From Janthinobacterium tructae (GTDB lineage Bacteria; Pseudomonadota; Gammaproteobacteria; Burkholderiales; Burkholderiaceae_D), in the NCBI RefSeq assembly GCF_006517255.1, contig NZ_CP041185.1:3348001-3412000 (forward strand): a stretch of DNA of 64,000 bases, in the 5' to 3' direction. Shown in pieces: positions 1-9,344 of the stretch (the first letter of the stretch is position 1; each line of letters begins with the position of its first letter). The translations under genes and the position numbers were made by a program. The notes under the pieces were generated by a model. It saw nothing but the letters and a program-made list of their open reading frames with translations, ran no database searches and was not told the DNA's origin.

Positions 1-304
1 CGACCTGATCTGCTTTCAAAGCAACCATGAAGGCGCACTGATCGACCGCATCCATGCCGCGCAAGCGGAAGGGATCGATGCCATCGTCATCAATCCGGGC
101 GGCCTGACCCATACCAGCGTTGCCTTGCGCGATGCGCTGGCCGGGGTCGCCATCCCGTTCGTGGAAGTCCATATCTCGAATATTTATCAACGCGAAACGT
201 TTCGACATCACTCATTTCTCAGCGCGATCGCGCAGGGGACGATCTGCGGGCTAGGTATCGATGGATATCGGCTTGCCATCGACTTTGCGCTTAAAAAACG
301 TTAA
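1..304 (+). CDS. aroQ: Type II 3-dehydroquinate dehydratase, C-terminal part
   Basis: The reading frame is open from the window edge (first full codon at 2) to the TAA at 302-304, so only about 100 C-terminal residues are present. The residues [17 protein letters not shown] and [19 protein letters not shown] are the conserved core of the small dodecameric type II dehydroquinases, including the active-site His of the VHISN segment. The enzyme dehydrates 3-dehydroquinate to 3-dehydroshikimate in the cytoplasm (shikimate pathway). It lies just upstream of accB-accC, the usual order in beta- and gammaproteobacteria. The start and the N-terminal catalytic Tyr/Arg region lie outside the window. Confidence 0.93.
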   Translation, partial: DLICFQSNHEGALIDRIHAAQAEGIDAIVINPGGLTHTSVALRDALAGVAIPFVEVHISNIYQRETFRHHSFLSAIAQGTICGLGIDGYRLAIDFALKKR

Positions 305-394
305 TCTACGCGATCTGCACGTATTTAGCGCGGCGATAGGTTCTGGACATCACCGCATCACTCATAAAACAAACTACATTCCTAGGGGTTTTAC

Positions 395-844
395 ATGGAT
401 CTACGAAAACTCAAGACCTTGATCGACCTGGTCGCCGAATCGGACATCGCAGAGCTGGAAGTGACCGAAGGCGAAAGCAAGGTTCGCATCGTCAAATCGT
501 CGGCCATGCCGCAAAACCAGATGGTCATGATGCAGCCGCAAGGCATGCAAGCCCACTACCAGCCAGCCGCGCCTGCACCAGCGGCCGCAGTCGTCGCCGC
601 CGAGCCTACGGGCTATGTGGTCAAGTCGCCGATGGTTGGCACCTTCTACCGCTCCTCCGCTCCTGGCAGCGCCGCCTATGTTGAAGTGGGCGCTACCGTC
701 AAGGAAGGTGATACCCTGTGCATCATCGAAGCGATGAAGCTGCTCAATGAAATCGACTCCGATAAAGCCGGTGTCGTGACCCAGATCCTGGTCGAAAACG
801 GCCAGCCGGTCGAATTCGGTCAACCCTTGTTTGTGATCGGCTAA
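395..844 (+). CDS. accB: Biotin carboxyl carrier protein of acetyl-CoA carboxylase
   Basis: This 149-residue protein carries the biotin of acetyl-CoA carboxylase, the first step of fatty acid synthesis. The N-terminal ~35 residues form the helical domain contacting AccC. An Ala/Pro-rich linker follows (about 55-70), then the biotinyl domain. The biotin attachment motif EAMKLLNE is at residues 112-119, with Lys115 as the modified residue. Length is normal for the family. AccC follows about 100 bases downstream on the same strand, so the two are probably co-transcribed. Confidence 0.97.
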   Translation: MDLRKLKTLIDLVAESDIAELEVTEGESKVRIVKSSAMPQNQMVMMQPQGMQAHYQPAAPAPAAAVVAAEPTGYVVKSPMVGTFYRSSAPGSAAYVEVGATVKEGDTLCIIEAMKLLNEIDSDKAGVVTQILVENGQPVEFGQPLFVIG

Positions 845-945
845 AACCCAGTCCACACGGCCGGCAACGGCCGTTTGCAGTTTTAGCCCCTCACACTTGT
901 TGTTTCGCCGGCTCGCCGGCTCTCACAGACATACGCGAACCTACC

Positions 946-2361
946 ATGTTTGAAAAAATCCTGATTGCCAACCGTGGTGAAATTGCCCTCCGTATTCAGC
1001 GCGCCTGCCGCGAAATGGGCATTAAGACGGTTGTAGTCCACTCCGAAGCCGACAAGGACGCAAAATACGTCAAGCTGGCCGACGAATCCGTTTGTATCGG
1101 CCCGGCACAGTCGGCCCTGAGCTACCTGAACATGCCCGCCATTATCAGCGCCGCTGAAGTGACGGATGCACAAGCGATTCACCCAGGCTATGGCTTCCTG
1201 TCGGAAAACGCCGACTTTGCCGAACGCGTCGAGAAATCGGGCTTCGTCTTCATCGGCCCGCGCTCCGAATCGATCCGTTTGATGGGCGACAAAGTGTCGG
1301 CCAAACAAACCATGATCAAGGCCGGCGTGCCTTGCGTGCCCGGCTCGGAAGGTGCATTGCCGGACGATCCGAAAGCGATCGTGCAAATTGCCCGCAAGGT
1401 CGGCTATCCGGTCATCATCAAGGCCGCCGGCGGCGGTGGCGGACGCGGCATGCGCGTGGTGCACACGGAAGCTGCCCTGATCAACGCCGTGTCGATGACC
1501 AAGACGGAAGCCGGCACGGCTTTCGGCAACCCTGAAGTGTATATGGAGAAGTACCTGGAAAATCCGCGCCACGTGGAAATCCAAATCCTTGCCGACGAAC
1601 ACAAGAACGCCGTCTGGCTGGGCGAGCGCGACTGCTCCATGCAGCGCCGCCACCAGAAAGTCATCGAAGAAGCACCAGCGCCGGGCATCCCGCGCAAACT
1701 CATCGAGAAAATCGGCGACCGTTGCGCCGAAGCCTGCCGCAAGATCGGCTACCGCGGCGCCGGCACGTTTGAATTCCTGTACGAAAACGGCGAGTTCTAT
1801 TTCATTGAAATGAATACCCGCGTGCAAGTGGAACATCCGGTCACCGAGATGATCACCGGCATCGACATCGTGCAAGAGCAGATCCGCATCGCCGCTGGCG
1901 AAAAACTGCGTTTCCGCCAGCGCGACGTCCTGCTGTCGGGCCACGCCATCGAGTGCCGCATCAATGCCGAAGATCCGTTCAAGTTCACGCCATCACCAGG
2001 CAAGATCGTGTCGTGGCATGCGCCGGGCGGCCCGGGTATCCGCGTCGACTCGCACGCCTACGCCGGTTACTACGTGCCGCCGCATTACGACTCGATGATC
2101 GGCAAAGTGATCGCTTACGGCGCCACGCGCGAGCAAGCGATCCGCCGCATGCAGATCGCCCTGTCCGAAATGGTGGTCGAAGGCATCAACACGAATATCG
2201 CCCTGCACCGCGAACTGATGATCGACGCGCGCTTCATCGAAGGCGGCACCAACATTCACTATCTGGAACAGAAACTGGCCGACATGCCGGACCTGGGCAA
2301 GAACCTGAATGGCGGCAGCCCCAGCATCGCCAAGAAATCCGAAATCAAGGCGGACGCATGA
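946..2361 (+). CDS. accC: Biotin carboxylase subunit of acetyl-CoA carboxylase
   Basis: A 471-residue ATP-grasp enzyme that carboxylates the biotin of AccB using ATP and bicarbonate. The N-terminus [17 protein letters not shown], the glycine-rich ATP loop GGGGGRGMR (about 163-171) and the catalytic segment [14 protein letters not shown] are characteristic and intact. Length is a little above the E. coli enzyme (~449) because of a C-terminal tail. The stop codon overlaps the prmA start (ATGA at 2358-2361), which implies translational coupling. Confidence 0.97.
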   Translation: MFEKILIANRGEIALRIQRACREMGIKTVVVHSEADKDAKYVKLADESVCIGPAQSALSYLNMPAIISAAEVTDAQAIHPGYGFLSENADFAERVEKSGFVFIGPRSESIRLMGDKVSAKQTMIKAGVPCVPGSEGALPDDPKAIVQIARKVGYPVIIKAAGGGGGRGMRVVHTEAALINAVSMTKTEAGTAFGNPEVYMEKYLENPRHVEIQILADEHKNAVWLGERDCSMQRRHQKVIEEAPAPGIPRKLIEKIGDRCAEACRKIGYRGAGTFEFLYENGEFYFIEMNTRVQVEHPVTEMITGIDIVQEQIRIAAGEKLRFRQRDVLLSGHAIECRINAEDPFKFTPSPGKIVSWHAPGGPGIRVDSHAYAGYYVPPHYDSMIGKVIAYGATREQAIRRMQIALSEMVVEGINTNIALHRELMIDARFIEGGTNIHYLEQKLADMPDLGKNLNGGSPSIAKKSEIKADA

Positions 2362-3302
2362 GCTGGACAGAAATCGTCATCGAAATCGCCCGTGACAACG
2401 CCGAGGCCATGTCCGACGCATTGATGGAAGCGGGTGCCCTGTCGGTCTCGGTGGAAGACGCCGATGAAGGCACGGATGCCGAGCAGCCCCTGTTTGGCGA
2501 GCCCGGCATGGAACCGAAGGAAGCGGCGTGGGAACGCAGCCGCGTGGTGGCGCTGACCGACGTCGACGCCGACCAGGCCGCCATCGTGGCTACCGCCGCC
2601 GCCGCTGTGGGCATGGCAACGGTACCGGCGTTTACCATGCGCCCCGTGGAAGAGCAAGATTGGGTGCGCCTGACCCAGTCGCAATTCGCCCCGATTCACA
2701 TCGGCAAGAATATCTGGGTCGTGCCCAGCTGGCACGAGGCACCGGATCCTGACGGCCTGATCCTGGAACTGGATCCGGGCCTGGCCTTCGGCACGGGCAG
2801 CCATCCAACCACGCGTTTGTGCATGGAGTGGCTGGAAGCCAATCCCGCCCCTGGCAAGAGCGTGCTCGACTACGGTTGCGGTTCCGGCATCCTGGCCATG
2901 GTGGCCAAGAAACTCGGTGCGCAAACAGTGGTCGGCGTCGATATCGACCCGCAAGCGATCGAATCGGCTGGCTTGAATGCCGAACGCAACCAGTGCGAGA
3001 TCGAATATTTCTTGCCAGACACGTTTGCCACGTCGGCACACGCCACGGCCAAGTTTGACATCGTCGTCGCCAACATCCTGTCGAGCCCATTGAAACTGAT
3101 GGCGCCGATGCTCTCTAGCAGAGTCGCCGAAGGCGGCGCGCTGATCCTGTCCGGCGTGCTGGCACGCCAGGCCGAAGAAGTGGCTGCCGCCTACGCGCCG
3201 TTCATCGAACTGGGTGTCTGGGCCGAGCAAGATGGCTGGGTGGCCCTGCATGGCCGCCTGGGCAGCACGCAAGCGCCTGCGCCCCGCGCGGAAGGTGCAT
3301 AA
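2358..3302 (+). CDS. prmA: Ribosomal protein L11 methyltransferase
   Basis: A SAM-dependent methyltransferase of 314 residues that trimethylates ribosomal protein L11. The same frame is open upstream to 1953, but the start is the ATG at 2358 ([18 protein letters not shown]), which overlaps the accC stop and begins at the family N-terminus. The SAM-binding motif [13 protein letters not shown] and the substrate-side motif [10 protein letters not shown] are present. The accC-prmA order is common in Burkholderiales. Confidence 0.95.
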   Translation: MSWTEIVIEIARDNAEAMSDALMEAGALSVSVEDADEGTDAEQPLFGEPGMEPKEAAWERSRVVALTDVDADQAAIVATAAAAVGMATVPAFTMRPVEEQDWVRLTQSQFAPIHIGKNIWVVPSWHEAPDPDGLILELDPGLAFGTGSHPTTRLCMEWLEANPAPGKSVLDYGCGSGILAMVAKKLGAQTVVGVDIDPQAIESAGLNAERNQCEIEYFLPDTFATSAHATAKFDIVVANILSSPLKLMAPMLSSRVAEGGALILSGVLARQAEEVAAAYAPFIELGVWAEQDGWVALHGRLGSTQAPAPRAEGA

Positions 3303-3310
3303 GCACAGCA

Positions 3311-4537
3311 ATGGCCCTCGCCACCAAATGCCCCCATTGCAACACGATATTTCGGGTCGCTGCTGACCAGTTGAAGTTACGTGGGGGCATCGTACGCTGT
3401 GGCACGTGCAGGGAAGTGTTTGACGGCAATGCCGCGCTGGTCGACCCAGCCGCGGCATCGCCGTTTTTAACGTCCGGCCCCGGCGCTGCCGTCCCGCTGT
3501 CGGCCACTGATCCGGCCGACCACAGCCTGCCGTCCGCCACGGACGATGAACCCATCTATTCTCTCGACTTCGACACCTCGTTCGACCCGTTCGGCATCTT
3601 GCCGCCAACGGCGCAGCTCAAGGAAGAAGACGGCGATGGCGAGCACATCGAGCTGGACCTCGACGTCAGCCTGCCCGACGAGGCGCTGGCTGACGCGCCT
3701 GTCGCCGCCCCTGTCATGGCACCGGCCGAAGCACCGGAAGCGCCGCTGCCCCAGCCGATGGCGCCGTTCAAGCGCCGCCAGGTCGATGACGTCCCCGCCT
3801 TCGCCACATATTTGCGCGACAGCCGCCGCGAACCGCGCCTGGAAGCCGAGGCCGCCCCGGCGCTGCCCGCCATCGACAAAGTCAGCCTGGACAAGCCCGC
3901 GTCCGCGCGCCGGGAACCGACGCTGGCCGACCACTCTTTCGAAGCGCTGCCTGCCACCCCTGTTGCGCTGGAGCCAGCCGAAGAGCAGGACGAAGCCGTC
4001 CTGCCGCCGGCCGACGACGAACCGGCCTTTGTGACCTTGGGCCGGCGGCGCGAACAGAGCGGCAAGGCCTTGCGCGCGGCCATGGCAGCCGGCTCGGTAG
4101 TGCTGTTGCTTTTGTTATTCCTGCAAGTGATGACCACCTTCCGCAATCCGCTGGCGGCGCAGTTTCCGCAGTGGAAGCCGACCCTGGTCGCGCTGTGCAA
4201 GCTCAGTGGTTGCCAGGTCGACTTGCCGGCGCAAATCGAGGCGCTGTCCATCGAACAGGGTGAATTGCAAACCCTCAAGGATCAAACCTTTTCCTACGTC
4301 TCGCTGCTGCGCAACCAGAGCCGCAGCGTGCAAGCCTGGCCCAGCATCGAACTGATACTCAACGATGCCAACGACAAGCCGCTCTTGCGCCGCGTGATCG
4401 CGCCGCGCGACTACCTGCCGGCCACTATCGATGTGAGCCAGGGCTTTGCGCCGCGCTCGGAACAAACCATCAAACTCTACTTTGCATTAGACCAGCTCAA
4501 GGCGTCTGGTTACCATATCGCCATCTTTTACCCTTAA
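3311..4537 (+). CDS. Zinc-ribbon / DUF3426 single-pass membrane protein
   Basis: A 408-residue protein of unknown function. It opens with an MJ0042-type zinc ribbon (Cys7, Cys10, Cys30, Cys33). A long acidic, Ala/Pro-rich, probably disordered region follows to about residue 250. One membrane helix is at about 252-277 (run of Val/Leu), and a C-terminal ~130-residue domain of the DUF3426 type follows, presumably periplasmic. It starts 8 bases after prmA and so is likely in the acc-prm operon. Family membership is clear; the role is not known to me. Confidence 0.88.
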   Translation: MALATKCPHCNTIFRVAADQLKLRGGIVRCGTCREVFDGNAALVDPAAASPFLTSGPGAAVPLSATDPADHSLPSATDDEPIYSLDFDTSFDPFGILPPTAQLKEEDGDGEHIELDLDVSLPDEALADAPVAAPVMAPAEAPEAPLPQPMAPFKRRQVDDVPAFATYLRDSRREPRLEAEAAPALPAIDKVSLDKPASARREPTLADHSFEALPATPVALEPAEEQDEAVLPPADDEPAFVTLGRRREQSGKALRAAMAAGSVVLLLLLFLQVMTTFRNPLAAQFPQWKPTLVALCKLSGCQVDLPAQIEALSIEQGELQTLKDQTFSYVSLLRNQSRSVQAWPSIELILNDANDKPLLRRVIAPRDYLPATIDVSQGFAPRSEQTIKLYFALDQLKASGYHIAIFYP

Positions 4538-4548
4538 CCGACACTATC

Positions 4549-5487
4549 ATGACTAAAACATCGCTGATCTGCGGCTCGCTCGCCACCGACACCATCATGC
4601 AATTCCCCGGCCGCTTCGGCGAATCGCTGCTGGCCGACCAGTTGCACAAGGTGAACGTGTCCTTCCTCGTGCCCACCATGCGCACGGAGTTCGGCGGTTG
4701 CTCGGGCAACATCGCCTACAGCCTGAAGATGCTGGGCGGCGACCCGCGCATCGTCGGCGTCATGGGCCAGGACAGCGCCGCCTACCTGGAACGCCTGCAA
4801 AAGCTGGGCATTTCCACCGCCAACATCCTGATCAAGGCCGACAGCTACAACGCGCAGTGCTTCGTCACGGCCGATGCGGACAATAACCAGATCAATGCCT
4901 TCCACCCGGGTGCCATGTCGTTTGCGCATGAAAACCCGATCGCCAATGCGGGTCCGGCCAAGGTTGCCATCATTTCGCCCGACGGCGACCAGGGCATGCT
5001 CAAGCACGCCGCCGACCTGGCCGAGCTGGGCATCCCCTTCATGTTCGATCCGGGTCAACAGTTGCCACGCTTCAATGGCGAACAATTGATCGACTTCATC
5101 AACAAAGCCACGTATGTGTCGGCCAACGACTATGAAATGGAAATGTTGATGGAACGTACGGGCTTGACCCTGCCGGACATCGCCAGCCGCCTGGACGCGC
5201 TGATCGTCACGCGTGGCGAAAAAGGGTCGGAAATCTATACGGACGGCAAGCGCATCGACATTCCCGTCGTGGCCGCCAAGGAAGTGCTGGACCCGACCGG
5301 TTGCGGCGACGCCTACCGTGCTGGCTTGCTGTTCGGCATCACCAACGACCTGGGCTGGGAAACCAGCGGCCGCCTGGCCAGCCTGCTGGGCGCGATTAAA
5401 ATCGCCACGCAGGGCGCGCAAAACCATGTGTTTACGCCAGAAAGCATTGCCGAGCAGTTCGAAGCGGCGTTCGGCTACCGCTATTAA
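4549..5487 (+). CDS. PfkB-family carbohydrate (adenosine-type) kinase
   Basis: A 312-residue ribokinase-fold kinase. The N-terminal glycine segment FGGCSGNIAYSLKMLGG and the C-terminal PfkB signature DPTGCGDAYRAG are intact; the Asp of the latter is the catalytic base. The family phosphorylates sugars or nucleosides such as adenosine, and the true substrate cannot be read from sequence. It follows the DUF3426 gene after 11 bases and is probably the last gene of the operon. A hairpin lies at 5498-5528 between it and the convergent yggT. Confidence 0.9.
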   Translation: MTKTSLICGSLATDTIMQFPGRFGESLLADQLHKVNVSFLVPTMRTEFGGCSGNIAYSLKMLGGDPRIVGVMGQDSAAYLERLQKLGISTANILIKADSYNAQCFVTADADNNQINAFHPGAMSFAHENPIANAGPAKVAIISPDGDQGMLKHAADLAELGIPFMFDPGQQLPRFNGEQLIDFINKATYVSANDYEMEMLMERTGLTLPDIASRLDALIVTRGEKGSEIYTDGKRIDIPVVAAKEVLDPTGCGDAYRAGLLFGITNDLGWETSGRLASLLGAIKIATQGAQNHVFTPESIAEQFEAAFGYRY

Positions 5488-5497
5488 TATGTAACCC

Positions 5498-5528
5498 GGT
5501 CGGCTTGCGCCCAAGCGCAAAGCCGACC
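5498..5528. terminator. Hairpin between convergent pfkB-type gene and yggT
   Basis: An inverted repeat (GGTCGGCTT-GCGC, loop CCAA, GCGC-A-AAGCCGACC) lies between two convergent genes. It has no T-tract on either strand, so it may be a weak or Rho-assisted terminator. Its sequence resembles the GTCGGCTTA/TAAGCCGAC half of the dispersed repeat near 62.9 kb, so it may be a fragment of that family. Confidence 0.45.
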
Positions 5529-5536
5529 TCCCCGCT

Positions 5537-6070
5537 TTACCTCAGCACAATAATCATCCCCACCAGCACTTGCGCGATCTGCAACAGGATCAGCGCCACC
5601 AGCAGCGACAAGTCCAGGCTGCCGACCAGCGGCACGACCTTGCGGATCGGACGCAGCAGCGGCTCGTTCAGGGCCCGTACAAACGGCGCCAGCGGCGCAT
5701 GCGGGTTGACCCAGCTGAAGATGGCTTCGATGATCAGCAGGGCCATGAAACCGTAGAGTATCCATTGCAGGAAGCGTTGCAGCGACTTGAGCAGCACCAC
5801 TTCGACGGGAGCGCCGGAAATAAACAGGACCGAACTGGCCAGCAGCACGATCAGGAAGGCGCCGATCAGGCTGGCCCAGTCATACCCGCCCACGCCCGGC
5901 ACCACGCGGCGCAGGGGGCGCACCAGCCAGTCGGACAATTGAAACGTGAATTGCGCCACCGATGAAGGGGGCCGCACGCGCACCGCCTGCATCCAGAAGC
6001 GCAGCAGCAATACGCCGCCCAGCAAGGTGGCAATGGTATCAACGATCAATGTAAGGATAACGATCAGCAC
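5537..6070 (-). CDS. yggT: YggT family integral membrane protein
   Basis: A 177-residue, very hydrophobic protein with two YGGT repeats (about 1-90 and 95-177). Each repeat contains a conserved segment ending in RPLRRVVP or RPIRKVVP followed by more membrane helix. The start is GTG at 6070, with a GGAGAA ribosome site six bases upstream. YggT proteins are inner-membrane proteins linked to osmotic or cell-division functions in various bacteria, without an established biochemical role. A strong terminator of the upstream H1-like gene ends right at its ribosome site, so it needs read-through or a promoter within that gene. Confidence 0.9.
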   Translation of the reverse strand: MLIVILTLIVDTIATLLGGVLLLRFWMQAVRVRPPSSVAQFTFQLSDWLVRPLRRVVPGVGGYDWASLIGAFLIVLLASSVLFISGAPVEVVLLKSLQRFLQWILYGFMALLIIEAIFSWVNPHAPLAPFVRALNEPLLRPIRKVVPLVGSLDLSLLVALILLQIAQVLVGMIIVLR

Positions 6071-6082
6071 GACTAATTCTCC

Positions 6083-6118
6083 AAAAAAAAACCGCTGTGT
6101 GATTGAGTCACACAGCGG
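6083..6118 (-). terminator. Rho-independent terminator of the H1-like gene
   Basis: On the minus strand an 11-bp perfect stem (CCGCTGTGTGA / TCACACAGCGG, loop CTCAA) is followed by nine T. It ends transcripts coming from the H1-like gene at 6154-7335. It lies one base from the yggT ribosome site. Confidence 0.9.
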
Positions 6119-6153
6119 CGTGTTGCCTCATCCAGGCACCCGTATCGTCGGAA

Positions 6154-7335
6154 TTACGATGGGCGGGTGCTGGTTGGGAATGGCCAGGCTGCAGCCGGTG
6201 CCAACACGGTTTTTGCTACAGGTGCGATAGGTGCCGATGGCTTGGCGACAGGCGCTGCCTTCTTCGGTGCGGCCTTTTTAGGCGCGGCCTTCTTGGCGGC
6301 TGGCTTGGCGACCACGGCGGCTGGTGCCGCTGGAGCTGCTGCTGCCACGACTGGCGCTGCGACTGGCTTGGAGGCAGGTTTCGCTGCGGCTTTCGCTGCT
6401 GGCTTGGCTGCTGGCTTCGCTGCTACCTTGGCCGCTGGCTTGGCTGCAGGTTTCGCTGCGACCTTGGCGGCAGGTTTCGCTGCTGCTTTGGCGACCGGTT
6501 TGGCGGCTACTTTGGCGGCTACTTTGGCTGCTGGCTTGGCGGCAACTTTCGCTACCGGCTTGGCTGCTACCTTGGCCGCTGGCTTGGCTGCCGCTTTGGC
6601 TGCCGGCTTCGCTGCTGCTTTGGCGGCTGGCTTGGCGACGACTTTTTTCGCTGCTGGCTTGGCTGCTGCTTTGGCGGCAGGTTTCGCTGCGGCTTTCGCT
6701 GCTGGCTTAGCTGCTGGCTTGGCTGCTGCTTTGGCTACCGGCTTGGCAACGGCTTTTTTCGCTACTGCCTTGACGGCTGGCTTGGCTGCCGCTTTTGCTG
6801 CGGGCTTGGCTGCTACCTTGGCCGCTGGCTTGGCTGCCGCTTTTGCTGCTGGCTTGGCTGCTGCTTTGGCGGCCGGCTTGGCTGCTGCCTTGGCGACGAC
6901 TTTTTTCGCTGCAGGCTTGGCTGCTGCCTTGGCGACCGGTTTGGCGGCAGGTTTCGCTGCGGCTTTTTTCACTGCTGGCTTGGCTGCTGGTTTTGCTGCA
7001 GTTTTGGCTGCTGGCTTGGCAACGGCTTTTTTCGCCACTGGCTTGGCTGCTGCCTTGGCGGCAGGTTTCGCTGCCACTTTCGCGGCTGGCTTGGCTGCCG
7101 GCTTGGTTGCCGGCTTTGCTGCTGCCTTGGCCGCTGGTTTCGCTGCGGCTTTTGCTACTGGCTTGGCAGCCACTTTTGCTGCAGGCTTGGCTGCGGCTTT
7201 GGCGACTGGTTTCGCTGCGGCTTTGGCAGCTGGTTTAGCGGCAACCGTCTTGGCTGCGGCTGCCGGCTTCTTCGCGGCAGGAGCAGCCTTGACGGCTGGT
7301 TTCTTTACTTCTGATTTCTTAGCGGCTGTTGCCAT
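6154..7335 (-). CDS. Histone H1-like, lysine/alanine/proline repeat protein
   Basis: A 393-residue protein almost entirely made of AAKP-type units (KPAAKAAAK, KPVAK, KKVVAKP and variants), with a Pro/Ala-rich C-terminus. It is strongly basic and predicted to bind DNA non-specifically, like H1-like nucleoid proteins of betaproteobacteria. The first possible start is at 7350, but ATG 7335 (MATAAKKSEVKK) has an AAGGAGAG ribosome site at proper distance, so it is preferred. Because the codons repeat, long open frames exist on the opposite strand; these are shadows. Repeat number is likely to differ between strains. Confidence 0.88.
   Translation of the reverse strand: MATAAKKSEVKKPAVKAAPAAKKPAAAAKTVAAKPAAKAAAKPVAKAAAKPAAKVAAKPVAKAAAKPAAKAAAKPATKPAAKPAAKVAAKPAAKAAAKPVAKKAVAKPAAKTAAKPAAKPAVKKAAAKPAAKPVAKAAAKPAAKKVVAKAAAKPAAKAAAKPAAKAAAKPAAKVAAKPAAKAAAKPAVKAVAKKAVAKPVAKAAAKPAAKPAAKAAAKPAAKAAAKPAAKKVVAKPAAKAAAKPAAKAAAKPAAKVAAKPVAKVAAKPAAKVAAKVAAKPVAKAAAKPAAKVAAKPAAKPAAKVAAKPAAKPAAKAAAKPASKPVAAPVVAAAAPAAPAAVVAKPAAKKAAPKKAAPKKAAPVAKPSAPIAPVAKTVLAPAAAWPFPTSTRPS
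6280..7260. repeat. Degenerate tandem repeats inside the H1-like gene
   Basis: The plus strand shows dozens of imperfect copies of units like GCTGGCTTGGCTGC, GCTTTGGCGGC and TTCGCTGC in tandem, all in phase with the AAKP protein repeat. This is a substrate for slippage and recombination and for assembly errors. Confidence 0.85.
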
Positions 7336-7630
7336 TTGTCTCTCCTTCATCTGAGATGAGAAATTTAAGCTACAAGATTTAAACCCGTCCGACCCACCAC
7401 AGGGATAGGCCAGGCGAATTATTCATCGGCACAAACGGTCGTTTGCGCTAATGAATTCGGCACCAGCTGAACTGCTGCAACTCCTCACGTTTGCAGCACT
7501 TCAGCCATCGTCGGTGCCACCCTGCTTTATCTCGCAGCTGGTGGCAAAGTCTGAATTCGGTCATTCGTTTTCGATGCCGTGCGTTTTTTCGCTCCTCGCA
7601 TCGCGCTCGCCACAACACCCATGCGTCAAA

Positions 7631-7669
7631 TAAAAAACCGCCATGCCTGAAAAAATTCGGGCACGGCGG
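7631..7669 (-). terminator. Rho-independent terminator of the candidate small RNA
   Basis: On the minus strand the arms CCGCCGTGCCCGAA and TTCAGGCATGGCGG pair at 13 of 14 positions (one G-T, one mismatch) around a short loop and are followed by TTTTTTATTT. No protein gene on this strand ends nearby (nrdB has its own terminator at 8021). Confidence 0.7.
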
Positions 7670-7781
7670 CAGACGAAAACGGTGTGGTTTTGTGCATATC
7701 CGTGTAAATCTGTATCCCTGTTTTGCGAGCTTTTTTTGCTACCGCGCTGGTTAAAAAACCCCGCATTCTAACGCTCGCATT
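7631..7781 (-). ncRNA. Candidate structured small RNA (unknown family)
   Basis: On the minus strand a TTGACA box (7810-7815) and a TATGAG box (7788-7793) stand 16 bases apart, predicting a start near 7781. The predicted transcript then opens with a closed stem: TGCGAGC (7773-7779) pairs perfectly with GCTCGCA (7724-7730), and inside it a T6 run faces an A7 run. The transcript ends in a 14-position stem (7638-7669) followed by a T-rich tail (TTTTTTATTT). No reading frame fits. It does not resemble 6S, 4.5S, tmRNA or RNase P RNA. Confidence 0.45.
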
Positions 7782-7787
7782 TGCAAT

Positions 7788-7815
7788 CTCATAAAGTACA
7801 CGAAAACCTTGTCAA
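7788..7815 (-). promoter_or_regulatory. Predicted sigma-70 promoter of the candidate small RNA
   Basis: A perfect -35 (TTGACA, plus-strand 7810-7815) and a 4/6 -10 (TATGAG, 7788-7793) are separated by 16 bases on the minus strand. Confidence 0.45.
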
Positions 7816-8020
7816 TGCGCAACCGGCACGACACGTTTTCGCCCGCTTTTTTGCACGTTACGCGTGCTATCGCACAATCGCGCGGCAAATGCCGCCGCCA
7901 GCGTCTCCTGAAATGATTTTTGGGGTCCGCCATGCGCCCCTTCGCGGCAGGCGAAAATCCCCGCGCAAGCCTCGTCGCATCGCGGAATAAAGCATGCATT
8001 TTTCCACCGCCATGCACGCG

Positions 8021-8052
8021 AAAAAAAAAGCGCCGTCACGAGGACGGCGCTT
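8021..8052 (-). terminator. Rho-independent terminator of nrdAB
   Basis: The 10-bp stem AAGCGCCGTC / GACGGCGCTT (loop of five) is followed by a run of T on the minus strand. It lies 22 bases past the nrdB stop. Confidence 0.9.
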
Positions 8053-8074
8053 CCTGGCGTAGCCTGAAAAAGGA

Positions 8075-9226
8075 CTATTCCCAGTTCAGCGCACCACCCG
8101 TTTGGTACTCGGTCACGCGCGTCTCGAAGAAGTTGCGTTCCTTCTTCATGTCGATCATTTCGCTCATCCACGGGAATGGATTTTCTTCCTGGGCGAACAG
8201 CGGCTCGAGGCCGATCTGCTGCGCGCGGCGGTTGGCGATGAAGCGCAGATAGCCCTTGAACATCGGTGCGTTCAGACCCAGCACGCCGCGTGGCATGGTG
8301 TCTTCCGCGTACGCGTATTCCAGCTCCACGGCTTGCATGAACAGCACTTTGATCTCTTCGCGGAATTCGGCCGTCCACAGCAGCGGATTTTCCATCTTGA
8401 TCGTGTTGATCAAGTCGATGCCGAAGTTGCAGTGCATCGATTCATCGCGCAGGATGTACTGGTACTGCTCGGCGGCGCCCATCATCTTGTTCTGGCGGCC
8501 CAGCGCCAGGATCTGCGTGAAGCCGACGTAGAAGAACAGGCCTTCCATCAGGCAGGCAAACACGATCAGGGATTTCAGCAGCTTCTGGTCGTTTTCCACC
8601 GTGCCGGTAGTAAATGCCGGGTCGGTCAGCGTATTAATGAACGGGATCAGGAATTCATCCTTGTCGCGGATCGACTTGACTTCGTTGTAGGCGTTGAAGA
8701 TCTCGCCTTCGTCCAGGCCCAGGGATTCCACGATGTACTGATAAGCGTGCGTGTGGATCGCTTCCTCGAACGCCTGGCGCAGCAGGTACTGGCGGCACTC
8801 GGGTGCCGTGATGTGGCGGTAGGTGCCCAGCACGATGTTGTTGGCGGCCAGCGAGTCGGCCGTCACGAAGAAGCCCAGGTTGCGCTTGACCAGGCGGCGC
8901 TCGTCGTCCGTCAGGCCGTTCGGATTTTTCCACAGCTCGATATCGCGCTGCATGTTCACTTCCTGCGGCATCCAGTGGTTGGCGCAGCCGGCCAGGTATT
9001 TGTCCCACGCCCACTTGTACTTGAACGGCACCAGCTGGTTGACGTCCGTCTTGCCGTTGATGATGCGCTTGTCGTCGGCATTCACGCGGCGCGCCACTTG
9101 CTCGGCGTTCGCTTCGGACGGCTCGGCACCGGCCGGCAGGTTCAATTCGGTATTTCCCAATGGCGCTTGCTGCGCCGGACGCGGCACAGCTGCCGACGTG
9201 GTTTCATCATCCCAGGACAACGACAT
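8075..9226 (-). CDS. nrdB: Class Ia ribonucleotide reductase, beta subunit
   Basis: This subunit holds the di-iron/tyrosyl radical cofactor that NrdA needs to reduce ribonucleoside diphosphates. The helix motifs with iron ligands are visible: [18 protein letters not shown], and the later [14 protein letters not shown]. The frame extends to 9244, but ATG 9226 ([12 protein letters not shown]) has a GGAAG ribosome site and is chosen, giving 383 residues. It follows nrdA after 118 bases on the same strand and ends at a strong terminator. Confidence 0.96.
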   Translation of the reverse strand: MSLSWDDETTSAAVPRPAQQAPLGNTELNLPAGAEPSEANAEQVARRVNADDKRIINGKTDVNQLVPFKYKWAWDKYLAGCANHWMPQEVNMQRDIELWKNPNGLTDDERRLVKRNLGFFVTADSLAANNIVLGTYRHITAPECRQYLLRQAFEEAIHTHAYQYIVESLGLDEGEIFNAYNEVKSIRDKDEFLIPFINTLTDPAFTTGTVENDQKLLKSLIVFACLMEGLFFYVGFTQILALGRQNKMMGAAEQYQYILRDESMHCNFGIDLINTIKMENPLLWTAEFREEIKVLFMQAVELEYAYAEDTMPRGVLGLNAPMFKGYLRFIANRRAQQIGLEPLFAQEENPFPWMSEMIDMKKERNFFETRVTEYQTGGALNWE

Positions 9227-9344
9227 AATCTTCTTCCTTTCCATGCCGGCGAGCCGGCGATCCGCAACAGGCCCGTTGTATCGGACAATGCGGACATTGA
9301 TAACATTGAATCAGCCCGACCGTGCCGGGCTGACAACTAAAATC

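Larger units (their letters stand above)
7336..8074. other. 739-base intergenic region between H1-like gene and nrdB
   Basis: I find no convincing protein gene here. It holds the promoter side of the H1-like gene, a candidate small RNA with its own promoter and terminator (7631-7815), and the nrdB terminator (8021-8052). The stretches 7351-7630 and 7820-8015 show nothing I recognise; short open frames there have poor ribosome sites and no family features. Confidence 0.6.

Noticed and set aside
1953..2357. N-terminal extension of prmA into accC
   Set aside because: The added ~135 residues are Arg/His-rich out-of-frame accC; the ATG at 2358 with ATGA overlap fits the family start.
6103..7354. 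Long plus-strand open frames (about 400 residues, Cys/Trp/Gly-rich or Ala/Leu-rich) opposite the H1-like gene
   Set aside because: They arise because the sense gene is a codon-level repeat; the products are low-complexity mirror images, with no ribosome site, while the minus-strand frame has a good one and a terminator.
7812..8378. 188-residue minus-strand frame overlapping the nrdB 3' end
   Set aside because: It overlaps the certain nrdB frame and its terminator and has no domain.
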